DNA from: Jiangella endophytica
GTDB taxonomy: Bacteria > Actinomycetota > Actinomycetes > Jiangellales > Jiangellaceae
NCBI RefSeq assembly: GCF_003427025.1
Contig: NZ_QVAI01000002.1
Span: 1-64,000, forward strand
DNA length: 64,000 nucleotides
Reading direction: 5' to 3'
Shown here: positions 42,287 through 51,135 of the stretch, one piece after another
How the letters are laid out: every line of letters starts with the position of its first letter
Numbering within the stretch: the stretch's first letter is position 1
The notes under the pieces: generated by a model
Seen by the model: the letters and a program-made list of their open reading frames with translations, nothing else
Databases searched by the model: none
Told to the model about the DNA's origin: nothing
Made by a program: the position numbers and the translations under genes

Positions 42287-43165
42287 ATGACGACGATCGT
42301 GATGACCGGCGGTACGTCCGGGCTCGGGCTGGTCGCGGCCGGGCGGCTCGCGTCGACGCCGGGCGTGCGGCTGCTACTGGGTGGCCGGCGGCCCGGGCCC
42401 GATGGTGTCGACGTGCTGCCGCTGGACCTCGCCCGGCTCGACGACGTCCGCCGGTTCGCGGCCGCGGTCGGGTCGCGGGTGGGCGACGACGGCATCGAGG
42501 CGCTGGTGCTCAACGCTGGGCTGGCGCTGCGATCGGCGGACACCCGCACGGCGGACGGGTTCGAGACGACGTTCGCGGTGAACCACCTGGCGCACTACCT
42601 GCTGGTGCGGCTCCTGACACCGCGGCTGGCGCCGCATGCCGTCGTCGTCCTCACGACCAGCGGCACGCACGACCCGGCCGAGAAGGCGCCCATCCGGCCG
42701 CCCCGGCATGCGGAGGCGCGACTGCTGGCCGATCCGGCGCTCGACCCCGACCGCGATCCGGCGCCGCGACGGGCCGGCCAGCACGCCTACACCGCGTCGA
42801 AGCTGTGCGCGGTGCTGACGGCGCGCGGGCTGGCCGCCCGTGGCGTCACGGCGTACGCCTACGATCCCGGCCCGACGCCCGGCACCGGCCTGTCCCGCGA
42901 CTACAGCCCGGCGATGCGGCTGGCGTGGTCGGTGCTCGGCGGGCCGACGGGCCGGTTGCTGCCGCGGCTGAGCCGTCCGGCCGACGCGGGCGCGACCCTC
43001 GCCGACCTCGCGCTGGGCCGGGCGGCGCCACCGGCGGACGGGTCCTATGCGCGGTTGCGTCGCGGCGCACTGACCTGGGCCGATCCGTCCGATCTCGCCC
43101 GCGACGACGCCGTCCGCGATCGCCTGTGGGCCGACAGCGCCGGTCTGCTCGGCCTGACCACCTGA
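42287..43165 (+). CDS. SDR family oxidoreductase
   Basis: A 292-aa short-chain dehydrogenase with cofactor loop TGGTSGLGLVAAG, NAGLAL in place of NNAG, and catalytic Tyr-x-x-x-Lys in AYTASKLC. It is similar in layout to WW-domain oxidoreductase/retinol dehydrogenase-like SDRs. The ATG at 42287 has GGAG six bases upstream. It is likely repressed by the divergent TetR. The substrate is unknown. Confidence 0.87.
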   Translation: MTTIVMTGGTSGLGLVAAGRLASTPGVRLLLGGRRPGPDGVDVLPLDLARLDDVRRFAAAVGSRVGDDGIEALVLNAGLALRSADTRTADGFETTFAVNHLAHYLLVRLLTPRLAPHAVVVLTTSGTHDPAEKAPIRPPRHAEARLLADPALDPDRDPAPRRAGQHAYTASKLCAVLTARGLAARGVTAYAYDPGPTPGTGLSRDYSPAMRLAWSVLGGPTGRLLPRLSRPADAGATLADLALGRAAPPADGSYARLRRGALTWADPSDLARDDAVRDRLWADSAGLLGLTT

Positions 43166-43193
43166 GCACGGCCGCACGTTGCGCGGGTCGGTG

Positions 43194-43266
43194 GCACCTC
43201 ACTCGCTTGGGACACCACCTGGCGCGCTGCCCAGGCCGCGATCCGGTCGTCACGCGAGTGAGGTGC
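43194..43266. repeat. 13-bp inverted repeat with 47-base loop
   Basis: GCACCTCACTCGC (43194-43206) and GCGAGTGAGGTGC (43254-43266) are exact reverse complements in the gap after the SDR gene. The long loop makes a simple terminator doubtful; a paired operator or a decayed repeat are alternatives. Confidence 0.5.
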
Positions 43267-43310
43267 GCGTCGAGCGAGCGACGTCACCGGTGGTGGGCGC
43301 CGGAACGACC

Positions 43311-43341
43311 GTGGGCCGCCCCCGATCGGGGAGCGGCCCAC
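43311..43341. terminator. strong bidirectional terminator
   Basis: GTGGGCCGC (43311-43319) and GCGGCCCAC (43333-43341) enclose the self-complementary CCCCGATCGGGG, with one bulged A. It lies 16 bp beyond the stop of the LPxTG gene (43358, minus strand) and 145 bp beyond the convergent SDR gene, serving both. Confidence 0.8.
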
Positions 43342-43357
43342 GGTGGAGCGACGAGCG

Positions 43358-45361
43358 TCAGGCGGAGCGGCGGCGGAGCGCGTAGCCCGTGGCACCGGCC
43401 AGCAGCAGCGCGCCGGCGGTGAGCATCAGCGTCGTGGCGTCGGCGCCGGTGTCCGGCAGCTCCTCGCCGTCGGCGCCGGACTCGTCCGCACCGTCGTCGC
43501 CAGTGTCGGCGCCGGACTCCGTGCCGCCGTCGGCGCCGGACTCGCCGGAGCCACTCTCGTCCGCACCCGACTCGTCCGCACCCGACTCGTCCGCACCCGA
43601 CTCGTCCGCACCCGACTCGTCCGAGCCCGACTCGTCACCGCCGGAGCCGTCGTCGGTCCGGTCGATACGGTAGAAGGTCGTCGAGCCGGAGACCTCGTTG
43701 CCGACCGCCAGCAGCGCCGTGCCCGGAATCGGCGACACGTCGGCGGGGATGAACTCCAGGCCCTCGGGACCCAGGTCGCCGGCGTCGGCCAGTTCGCCGC
43801 CGCCCTCGACGGAGACGGCGAAGTTCCGGTTGTTCAGGTACGTCACGAACTCGACGGCGTCGGGCGCGGTGATGTCGAAGACGACGATGCCGCCGACGCG
43901 CTCGAAGCCGACGAACGCGTAGGTGCGGTCGCCGACGGCGCCGACGACCAGGCCCTCGGGCTCCGGGCCCTTGTCGTCGCTGCGGCCCTCGAGGTTCGAC
44001 TCGGTGTGGTTCGAGTTGAAGAAGTCCGGCGCCGCCTCGGCCGTGATCTCCTCGAACTGCGCGCCGGAGTCGAAGACCTGCTCGCCGTCGGTCGACCAGA
44101 TCGAGAACGACCGGCCGCCGTTGGAGTACAGCGTCTCGTAGCAGCTGCCGTCCTCGGCGAGGCCGTCGGCGGTGGTGACGTTGAGCCGGCCGAGCGCCTC
44201 GTCGCCGGTCAGGTCCGCCAGGTTCGCGCAGACCGGCGGCAGGCCGTCCTCGCCCAGGTCCTTGACCCGAGCGACCTCGCTGTAGGCCTCCCAGTCGCGG
44301 GTGTCGCCCTCGTTCGCGGTGACGAGGTACGACTCGCCGCCCGCGGTGTAGCTGCCGATCGCGTCGGGCTGGTACAGGCCCTGCACCGGCCGAGGCACGA
44401 TGTGGATGCCGCCGTCCTCGTCGGACGCGTCGAGCGGGTGCACCTGGTGGTCCTTGGTGCCGAGCGCGTGGATCTCGCTGACCTGTGCGGCGGCGAGATC
44501 GACGACCGCGAGCGCGTTGGCCTCCTGCAGCGTGACGTAGGCGTTGTCGCCGGCGACGGTGATGTATTCGGGCTCCAGATTCTCCGAAACGGGGAACTCG
44601 GGGGTGCCCGTGCCGGCGTCCTCGCGGCCGCCGTAGACGCGCACACCCTCGGGCAGCGGCTTCGAGCCGCCCTCCTCGAACGCGTGGAAGTCCGCGATGC
44701 TGACGGCGTCCTGCGACGGCGCGGCGATCTCGCCGGGCACGTCGATGACGGCGATCGAGCCTTCGGGGTCGACGGAGTAGTCCTCGGCCGGCTCGCCCTC
44801 GTTCGCGACCAGCAGCTGGGAACCGTCCGGCGTGAACGTCAGCATGTCCGGCAGCGCGCCGACCCGGACCGCGCCGAGCGGGGCGCCGTCCTCACTGCGC
44901 GCGTCGAAGAAGACGACCCATCCGTCGTCGGTCTTGTCCTCGGCCTCGACCGCGACGGCGCCCAGGCCGTCGGAGCGGACGTCGACGGAGTTGGCGACGG
45001 CGTTCTCGGACACCGTCGACTCGTCACCGGACGGCGTGCCCGCGGTCGGCACGTCGAACAACTTGACCGGCGCCGCCGGGTCGGCGGCGTCGAGCACCTC
45101 GACCAGCGCCTGCGCGGCGTTGATGACGAACAGCCGCCGCGATCCGGCGTCGTAGCCGACGATCTCCGACGCGCTCTCGTCGAAGATGCCGGTCTCGTAG
45201 CTGCCGATCGGCGAGAGCTCGAGCGCCGCGCCGGGCGCGGAGTACGAGATCGGCTCGTCGACGATGCCCGCGATGGCCGGCAGTGCGAACGCGCCGGTCA
45301 GCGCCAGACCCGCAGTCGCGGCGGTGGCGGCGCGGACGTGCGATGGACGCGGTCGGGTCAC
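43358..45361 (-). CDS. choice-of-anchor I, LPxTG-anchored cell-surface protein
   Basis: A 667-aa secreted protein starting at GTG (45361) after an AAGGGGGG ribosome-binding site. A signal peptide ending near residue 32 is followed by a beta-propeller-like region with repeated VLDAADPAAPVKLFDV, LLVANEGEPAEDY and EPEGLVVG units, as in choice-of-anchor I/alkaline-phosphatase-like surface proteins. Next comes an Asp/Glu/Ser/Gly-rich stalk with Glu-Ser-Gly-Ala-Asp repeats, and a sortase signal LPDTG with a hydrophobic helix and RRR tail. It is anchored to peptidoglycan by a sortase not found in the window. Confidence 0.9.
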   Translation of the reverse strand: MTRPRPSHVRAATAATAGLALTGAFALPAIAGIVDEPISYSAPGAALELSPIGSYETGIFDESASEIVGYDAGSRRLFVINAAQALVEVLDAADPAAPVKLFDVPTAGTPSGDESTVSENAVANSVDVRSDGLGAVAVEAEDKTDDGWVVFFDARSEDGAPLGAVRVGALPDMLTFTPDGSQLLVANEGEPAEDYSVDPEGSIAVIDVPGEIAAPSQDAVSIADFHAFEEGGSKPLPEGVRVYGGREDAGTGTPEFPVSENLEPEYITVAGDNAYVTLQEANALAVVDLAAAQVSEIHALGTKDHQVHPLDASDEDGGIHIVPRPVQGLYQPDAIGSYTAGGESYLVTANEGDTRDWEAYSEVARVKDLGEDGLPPVCANLADLTGDEALGRLNVTTADGLAEDGSCYETLYSNGGRSFSIWSTDGEQVFDSGAQFEEITAEAAPDFFNSNHTESNLEGRSDDKGPEPEGLVVGAVGDRTYAFVGFERVGGIVVFDITAPDAVEFVTYLNNRNFAVSVEGGGELADAGDLGPEGLEFIPADVSPIPGTALLAVGNEVSGSTTFYRIDRTDDGSGGDESGSDESGADESGADESGADESGADESGSGESGADGGTESGADTGDDGADESGADGEELPDTGADATTLMLTAGALLLAGATGYALRRRSA
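43556..43630. repeat. five tandem 15-bp units in the cell-wall stalk
   Basis: CTCGTCCGCACCCGA is repeated at 15-bp steps from 43556 to 43630; the fifth copy has two substitutions. Each unit encodes Ser-Gly-Ala-Asp-Glu (read on the minus strand) in the stalk of the LPxTG protein. Copy number probably varies by slippage and would change stalk length. Confidence 0.85.
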
Positions 45362-45460
45362 CTGTGCCCCCCCTTGATCAAGAATTCAGCGAATAGGCGG
45401 TCAACCGCGCAGACGCTAGGGGACGCCGGTGTCCGGAAGGCGACCGGACAGTGAACGGGG

Positions 45461-46243
45461 TCAGGCCGCCGCGAGCCGGCGCCGTGCCTCGGCCCGGGCG
45501 CCGTCGACGCTGTGCGGCGCGGCCAGTGGCTCCAGCACGTCGGCCAGCGCCCGAGCAGTCGCGATGACCTCGGCCGGCTCGGCGGCGACGGGCAGGGTCG
45601 CGGCCAGGCCGGCCGGCTCGGGCAGGCCGGCGTTCTGCACGCTGACGGCACCGAACGCCGGGTAGTCGACGCCCAGTTCCGCGGCGTGCAGCTGCCAGAC
45701 GTACGTCCGCACCTCGTGCAGCGACTCCAGCGCACGCCAAACCCGGCCGCGCCCGGCGTGCTTGGCGACGTCGGCCAGCCCCCACCAGCCGAGGAAAGCC
45801 CACTCGCGGCGCTGCTCGGCGGTGGCGTGCAGGGCGGACGGCGCGAACGGCTGGGCCAGCCGGCCGGACCGGTCGAACACCGGCTGGGATCCCGGCGCCA
45901 GCCCGGGCCGGTTCTGCGCCGGCATGACGACGAGGCTGAGCTGCCGGCCGTCGGCGTACTGGACGACCAGGTGGTCCGATGGCCGCTCCGGGCTGCCGAG
46001 GTGCTGGATCAGCTCGTCGGCGACGACGGCGTACTCGCGGGCGGCGGCCAGCGCGGCGTCGCGGCGCTCCTCGTACGCCACGCCGTCGAGCAGGACTCCC
46101 AGCCCGGCGTCGACGTCGGAGACGCGGTCACCGGCGCCGCGGCCCAGCGACCCGGACAGTTCGACCCAGTCGCACCACGGCGTGCGCTCGGCCCACGCCG
46201 TGAGCGCCTTCACGATCTCCCAGGGGTCTCCCGCAGCGTCCAT
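45461..46243 (-). CDS. nucleotidyltransferase-fold protein (aminoglycoside adenylyltransferase-like)
   Basis: A 260-aa protein with the polymerase-beta-like nucleotidyltransferase motif Gly-Ser-Leu-Gly-Arg-Gly then Asp-Val-Asp (WVELSGSLGRGAGDRVSDVD) in the first 45 residues. A helical C-terminal domain resembles aminoglycoside 6-adenylyltransferase/kanamycin nucleotidyltransferase types. Whether it modifies an antibiotic or a cell component cannot be determined. It sits in the accessory insert next to holB. Confidence 0.75.
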   Translation of the reverse strand: MDAAGDPWEIVKALTAWAERTPWCDWVELSGSLGRGAGDRVSDVDAGLGVLLDGVAYEERRDAALAAAREYAVVADELIQHLGSPERPSDHLVVQYADGRQLSLVVMPAQNRPGLAPGSQPVFDRSGRLAQPFAPSALHATAEQRREWAFLGWWGLADVAKHAGRGRVWRALESLHEVRTYVWQLHAAELGVDYPAFGAVSVQNAGLPEPAGLAATLPVAAEPAEVIATARALADVLEPLAAPHSVDGARAEARRRLAAA

Positions 46244-46267
46244 CGGACGACCCTAACCGGCGGGTCG

Positions 46268-47425
46268 TCAACCCTCGCGCAGCGCCAGCGCCATGGACTC
46301 GAGCTGTAACAACGGCAGCGCGTTGGCCTGCAGCGCCTCGCGGGCCGCGACCACGGCCTCCATGCGGCGCAGCGTGGCCGCCGGGCTGCTGGAGCGGGCC
46401 AGCCGGTCGATGGACGGGCGCATCTCCTCGTTGACCAGCTCGGTGCGTACGCCCAGCTGCAGCATCATGACGTCGCGGTAGAGCGCGAGGACGTCGACGA
46501 GGGCGCGGTCGATGGAGTCGCGTTGGACGCGGGTGCGACGCAGTTTCTGCTCGCGCTCCAGCTCCTTCACCGCGGCCTCGATGTTGCGCGGCTTGCGGCC
46601 GGTGGTGCCGGCGCCGAGTGCCTTACGCAGCTCGTCGACCTCGCGTTCGTCGAGGGTGTCGCAGTGCTTCTCGGCGTCGGCCTTGGCCGCCTCGACGAGG
46701 TTGGCGGCGGCGTCGAGACACTGCCGGATGTCGGCGAGGTCGAACGGCAGCCGCAGCACCTCGGCGCGACGGGCGCGGACGTCGGTGTCGGTGGCCAGTG
46801 CACGGGCCCGGCCGACGTGGCCCTGCGAGGCGCGGGCGGCGAACTGGGCCAGCTCCTGCTCGACGCCCTCGGTGGCGACGAGATGCTGGGCGACGTCGGC
46901 GTACGGCGGCGTGCGCAGGAGCACGACCCGGCAGCGCGACCGGATGGTCGGCACGATGTCCTCGGCCGTGGGCGCGCACAGCATCCACACCGTGCGCTCC
47001 GGCGGCTCCTCGACCGACAGCAGCAGCGCGTCGGCGGCGTCCTCGCCCAGGCGGTCGGCGTCCTCGACGACGACCACCTGCCAGCGGCCGCGGGCCGGGC
47101 GCAGCGCCGCCCGCGGCACGAGGTCGCGGACCTGCGCGATGCGGATGTTGAGGCCCTGGGTGACCAGCGACGCGACGTCGGGATGGGTGCGGGCGCGCAC
47201 GTCGGCGCACTCGGAGCACTGGCCGCAGCCGCCGTTGGGGCACTGCAGCGCGGCCGCGAAGGCCCGGGCGACGACGGACCGCCCGGACCCCGGCGGGCCG
47301 GTGAACAGCCAGGCGTGCGTCATGGCGCCGCGCGGCCCGCCCTGGAGGTAGCCGGCGGCATCGGCCACGGTGCGTTGCAGGGAGGGCACCACGGTCTGCC
47401 CGACGACGGCGTCCCAGACGGTCAT
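46268..47425 (-). CDS. holB: DNA polymerase III delta-prime subunit
   Basis: A 385-aa clamp-loader subunit. A degenerate P-loop GPPGSGRS has Arg for the catalytic Lys, as expected for delta prime; a zinc-binding cluster follows with Cys in CPNGGCGQCSEC; sensor elements include VVVVEDADRL and the Ser-Arg-Cys motif in TIRSRCRVV. The C-terminal collar is helical. Its ATG overlaps the tmk stop by four bases. It loads the beta clamp with gamma/tau and delta. The preceding tmk and the distant ricT define an ancestral cluster. Confidence 0.94.
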   Translation of the reverse strand: MTVWDAVVGQTVVPSLQRTVADAAGYLQGGPRGAMTHAWLFTGPPGSGRSVVARAFAAALQCPNGGCGQCSECADVRARTHPDVASLVTQGLNIRIAQVRDLVPRAALRPARGRWQVVVVEDADRLGEDAADALLLSVEEPPERTVWMLCAPTAEDIVPTIRSRCRVVLLRTPPYADVAQHLVATEGVEQELAQFAARASQGHVGRARALATDTDVRARRAEVLRLPFDLADIRQCLDAAANLVEAAKADAEKHCDTLDEREVDELRKALGAGTTGRKPRNIEAAVKELEREQKLRRTRVQRDSIDRALVDVLALYRDVMMLQLGVRTELVNEEMRPSIDRLARSSSPAATLRRMEAVVAAREALQANALPLLQLESMALALREG

Positions 47426-48048
47426 GCGCGAAGCACCTTGTCCACAGCGACGATGATGTCAGCGGCGACCTCGTCGGGCGCGCGGCCGGCGTCGACGACG
47501 AGATAGCGATCGGGTTCGGCGGCGGCCAGCTCGAGGAACGCCCGCCGGACCCGTTCGTGCAGGTGGTCGGGCTCGCGCTCGATGCGGTCGACGTAGCCCT
47601 GCCGGCGCACCCGCTCGGCCCGCGCCGCCTCGTCGAGGTCGAGCACGACGGTGAGGTCGGGCAGCAGGCCTTGCGTGGCGAACCGGGAGATGGCGGCGAT
47701 CTGCTCGCGGCCCAGCCCACGGCCCTCGCCCTGGTACGTGATGGAGGAGTCGACGTAGCGGTCGACCAGCACCACGGCGCCGCGCTCGAGCGCCGGCCGG
47801 ACGACGTGCGCGACGTGGTCGGCACGGTCGGCGGCGAACAGCAGCGCCTCGGCCCGTGCGTCGAGCTCGCCGCCGTCGAGCACGATGGCCCGTACCTGCG
47901 GCCCGATGCGGGAGTCGCCCGGCTCGCGGGTGACGACGACGTCGCGGCCCTGGGCGCGCAGATGTTCGGCCAGCAGCGCCTGCTGGGTGGTCTTGCCGAC
48001 GCCGTCGCCGCCCTCGAAGGCGACGAACAGCCCTCGCGGTCCGGTCAC
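47422..48048 (-). CDS. tmk: thymidylate kinase
   Basis: A 208-aa dTMP kinase from the GTG at 48048; P-loop FEGGDGVGKTT near residue 13, DR-Tyr motif in LVDRYVDSS, and the lid with GRGLGREQ. It phosphorylates dTMP to dTDP with ATP. A longer frame reaching 48165 lacks homology in its first 39 codons. It is coupled with holB through an ATGA overlap. Confidence 0.94.
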   Translation of the reverse strand: MTGPRGLFVAFEGGDGVGKTTQQALLAEHLRAQGRDVVVTREPGDSRIGPQVRAIVLDGGELDARAEALLFAADRADHVAHVVRPALERGAVVLVDRYVDSSITYQGEGRGLGREQIAAISRFATQGLLPDLTVVLDLDEAARAERVRRQGYVDRIEREPDHLHERVRRAFLELAAAEPDRYLVVDAGRAPDEVAADIIVAVDKVLRA

Positions 48049-48191
48049 GCTGTCAGCGTAGTGAATGACACCGACAACGTGGGCCGGCGCCCCGACACGG
48101 GGGATAGCCCCACCCCCTCCCCTGACCCGGACCCTGAGAGATCCCTGAGTTCGGCTCCACACCATTGCCCAGACACCGGTAGGAACTCAGT

Positions 48192-48866
48192 GTGGAGTCC
48201 ATGGACCTGCTGTCGTTCGTGGCTGTACCCGCCCTGGCCTACCTCGTCATGGCGGCGCTCGTCGCCGTCGACGCGATCGTGCCGGCGGTCCCGGGCGAGG
48301 TCGCGGTCATCTCGGCCGGCGCGCTCGCCGCCGCCGGCCACCTGAACGTCGGATGGGCCATCGCCGCGGCGACGCTCGGCGCGCTGGCGGGCGATCTCGC
48401 GGTGCACGGCATGAGCCGGCGGGCACTCCCCGGCGTGCTGGAGCGGTTCCGGCTCGGCCGGAGCCTCAAGGCGAAGATCGCCCGGGCGCACGAGCGCATG
48501 GGGTCCACCAGCGCGGCGGCCATCATCGCCGGCCGGTTCGTCCCGCTCGGCCGGACGACGATCGCCGCGGCCGCGGGGGTGGCCGGCATCCGGCCGCGCC
48601 GGTTCGCCGGCATCGCCTTCGCCGGCGGGCTGCTCTGGTCCAGTTGGGCGGTCGGGCTCGGTTACGTCACGGGCTCGGTCACCGACGCGCCGCTGTGGCT
48701 GCAGGTGGCGATCGGCGCGGCCGTCGGCGTCCTGGTGGGGGTCTGGGCGGGCGCCGCGCACACCGTCGTCAGGACCAGGCGCCGGATGAGCGAGCGGGCC
48801 CGCGCCGCCGAGGCCGCCGAGGCCGCCGAGCCATCGCCGTCACGGACCCACCAACTGGTCGCCTGA
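48192..48866 (+). CDS. DedA family membrane protein
   Basis: A 224-aa DedA/SNARE-associated family protein with five or six membrane helices. Family landmarks are IVPAVPGEVAVISAGALAA near the N-terminus and the FVPLGRTTIAAAAGVAG motif with its conserved Arg in helix 3-4. Members are linked to membrane lipid flipping and proton-motive homeostasis. The GTG at 48192 has AGGAA six bases upstream; an ATG at 48201 is the alternative. It diverges from tmk. Confidence 0.88.
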   Translation: MESMDLLSFVAVPALAYLVMAALVAVDAIVPAVPGEVAVISAGALAAAGHLNVGWAIAAATLGALAGDLAVHGMSRRALPGVLERFRLGRSLKAKIARAHERMGSTSAAAIIAGRFVPLGRTTIAAAAGVAGIRPRRFAGIAFAGGLLWSSWAVGLGYVTGSVTDAPLWLQVAIGAAVGVLVGVWAGAAHTVVRTRRRMSERARAAEAAEAAEPSPSRTHQLVA

Positions 48867-48868
48867 CC

Positions 48869-50092
48869 TCATTCGGTGGTGTGCCGCGGCAGGCGGTCGC
48901 GCATCGCTCCCGGCCGTGGGGCTCGCTGCGACGGCGCCGACCAGTCCTCCGGCGAGTCGACCCAGCCGGCGAAGAGCACCAGGCCGCTCTCGCGGTGCAC
49001 CGCGAGGAAGCCGAACGGACGGTCGTAGCTGACGGCGACCGCCCGGGCGCGGTGCACCGGCATCGACACCGCGCGCAGCCCGATGGCGGTGACGGCGGCC
49101 GCCTCGAAGCCGGTCGCGCTGAAGATCGCGACGGCGGCCTGCTTGGCCTGGTCGACGCGCAGCGGCACCGGGCCGATGGCCGGGAAGTGGCCGCGATCGC
49201 CCGCACTGACCGAGCGCAGCCCGAACACGTCGGCCTCGCGGAGCAGGTCGTGCAGCGAGCGGACGGTGAACCGGGCCGTCCTGAGCACCAGGCCGGGACG
49301 TTGGGCGGACACCGTCGACACCCCGGGCCAGCGCTCGACGGCGCCGGACTCCAGCAGCGCCGCTCCGCTCGTCACGGCTGCGCCGTCGGCCGCGAGCGGG
49401 ACCGCCGCCGCGAGCACGTCGCCGGAGGCCCGGCCCTCCTCGCCGAGGACGAGGTGCACGTCGAGGCCGTTGTCGCCGGACACCCGGGTCAGCGTGAGCG
49501 GGCCGGCGCCGGAGTCGGCGACCCGCAGGTCGTCGGCGTCGGGCGTGGTGCGTTCGAGACCGGCCAGTCGCCGGCCGGCCCAGGCGCCGCCGGAGACCTG
49601 CCACGCCTCGTCGCTGAACTTGCGCTGCCAGGTGGTGCGCAGGGCGAGCGCCGTAGCGAGGGTCAGCATGAGCTCCGGCCCCGCCTGGACCGGGAACCGC
49701 TCGATCAGCCCGTGGGTGCGCTCGCGCGCCCACTCGTCGAGCACCGGTTGGTCGGCGCCGGCGTTGCCGGTCAGCTCGCCGAACGTGCCGGCCGGCAGGG
49801 TGTCGCGCCACTCCGGGCGGACCTGCGCCGCTTGCTGCGCCCACAGCCCGAGCGCGGCGTCGACGCCGTCGAGGTCGGCGAGCGCCTTCAGCACGTCGCG
49901 TGCGGCGTCCATCGACTCGTCGGCGGACAGCCCGACGGCGGCGGCCAGCTCGTCGCGGCCGGGCTCGTCGGCCGATGCCGCAAGGACGGCGAGCAGCGGC
50001 CACAGCCCGGCGCCGGACAGCACGCCGGCGCCCTCGGTGCGCCGCAGCCAGGCGGCGGTGAGCTGGTTGACCTCGGTGGCGTACAGGCTCAT
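48869..50092 (-). CDS. serpin-family protein
   Basis: A 407-aa serpin-like protein: a long helical region with LMLTLATALALRTTWQRKF (the family Asn-Ala-x-Tyr-Phe-Lys equivalent), the hinge GFEAAAVTA, and the closing strand DRPFGFLAVHRESGLVLFAGWV as in serpin breach and B-strands. From the hinge, P1-P1' is predicted at about Val-Ser in LRAVSMP. No signal peptide is visible, so it would act inside the cell. The ATG at 50092 was chosen by homology. It is convergent with DedA with no gap. Confidence 0.8.
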   Translation of the reverse strand: MSLYATEVNQLTAAWLRRTEGAGVLSGAGLWPLLAVLAASADEPGRDELAAAVGLSADESMDAARDVLKALADLDGVDAALGLWAQQAAQVRPEWRDTLPAGTFGELTGNAGADQPVLDEWARERTHGLIERFPVQAGPELMLTLATALALRTTWQRKFSDEAWQVSGGAWAGRRLAGLERTTPDADDLRVADSGAGPLTLTRVSGDNGLDVHLVLGEEGRASGDVLAAAVPLAADGAAVTSGAALLESGAVERWPGVSTVSAQRPGLVLRTARFTVRSLHDLLREADVFGLRSVSAGDRGHFPAIGPVPLRVDQAKQAAVAIFSATGFEAAAVTAIGLRAVSMPVHRARAVAVSYDRPFGFLAVHRESGLVLFAGWVDSPEDWSAPSQRAPRPGAMRDRLPRHTTE

Positions 50093-50117
50093 GCCCACGA
50101 GCCTAGGCGCAACGCCG

Positions 50118-51026
50118 TCACCGGAGGACGAGCCAGGCGACACCGCCGGTGATGAGCGCGGCGCCGGCCATCGTCACGACGGTGACGGCCTCGCGGATTC
50201 GCAGGACGATCACGCTCACCGGGATCACGATCATCGGCAGCGCCGACGAGATCGCGACCGCCACCGCGACGTCGATGTGCGCCGCGGAGCCGATCACGCT
50301 CATCTGGCCCCCGATGGTCAGCCCGCCCGTGAGCGTCCACCACGCGACGCCGCGCCGGTCGGCCCGCCGCACCCGGGCGACGAAGCCGCGCGGCGAGATG
50401 TGGAGGACCAGGTAGGCCACAGTGCCGGCGACGGCGCCGAGCAGGCCGCCGGCGATCGGCTCGGTCCAGTCCTCGACGGCGGCACCGCGCAGCACGTTGC
50501 CCAGCCCGTACGACGCGGTCGCGACGACGGCCGGTGCGAGCAGCGCGAGGCGCTGCCGAGCCGGTTCGCGGACCGGCGGCGACCCCGACGGCGTCAGCCG
50601 GTCCGGCCGGCGGTTGGTGAGGTAGACGCCGAGCACGATGACGACGATCGCCGAGACGTCGGCCCAGCCCAGTGCCTGCCCGATGAGCACCCAGGCGAAG
50701 AGCATCGTGAACATCGGGTTCGCCGCCTGGATCGCGCTGGCCCGCGAGGGCCCGAGCGTCTCGACGGAGGCGAAGTAGCCGCGCCGCCCGAGGTAGGCCG
50801 AGAAGATCCCGGCCAGCAGGAACATCGCGAACGCGGACCAGTCGACGCGCAGCGGCTCGGACCGCAGGACCAGCTGCCCGGTCAGCAGCACGCCGCCGAC
50901 CACGACGTTCGTCAGCAGCGAGACGAGGAACCCGAGGCCCTGCTCCAGGCGGCGGCTGGCCGCGCGCACGACGAACGCGTTGGCCGCGAACAGCAGCAGC
51001 GCGACCAGCGCCAGAGCGTCACCCAC
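50118..51026 (-). CDS. EamA family (DMT superfamily) transporter
   Basis: A 302-aa protein with ten predicted membrane helices in two EamA repeats, with the loop SRASAIQAANPMFTMLFAW closing the first half and ISSALPMIVIPVSVIVLR the second. The family exports amino acids, nucleosides and drugs; this one's substrate is unknown. It diverges from the MFS transporter (51136). Confidence 0.86.
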   Translation of the reverse strand: MGDALALVALLLFAANAFVVRAASRRLEQGLGFLVSLLTNVVVGGVLLTGQLVLRSEPLRVDWSAFAMFLLAGIFSAYLGRRGYFASVETLGPSRASAIQAANPMFTMLFAWVLIGQALGWADVSAIVVIVLGVYLTNRRPDRLTPSGSPPVREPARQRLALLAPAVVATASYGLGNVLRGAAVEDWTEPIAGGLLGAVAGTVAYLVLHISPRGFVARVRRADRRGVAWWTLTGGLTIGGQMSVIGSAAHIDVAVAVAISSALPMIVIPVSVIVLRIREAVTVVTMAGAALITGGVAWLVLR

Positions 51027-51135
51027 GGGGATATTGAATCAACACGGCCGCCGAATCCCTTGACCACGTCATCTGATTTTGAATATGTTATCCGAACTCT
51101 GCCGGTTCATCGAGAGCACGGAGGGGTACGGCATC

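Noticed and set aside
43556-43630. Tandem repeats that might suggest a CRISPR array.
   Set aside because: The 15-bp units have no spacers and encode the Ser/Gly/Asp-rich stalk of the surface protein.
43343-45454. A 703-codon plus-strand frame opposite the LPxTG protein gene.
   Set aside because: It is the mirror of the acidic, repeat-rich surface protein; the minus-strand product has a signal peptide and sortase signal while this frame has no domain.
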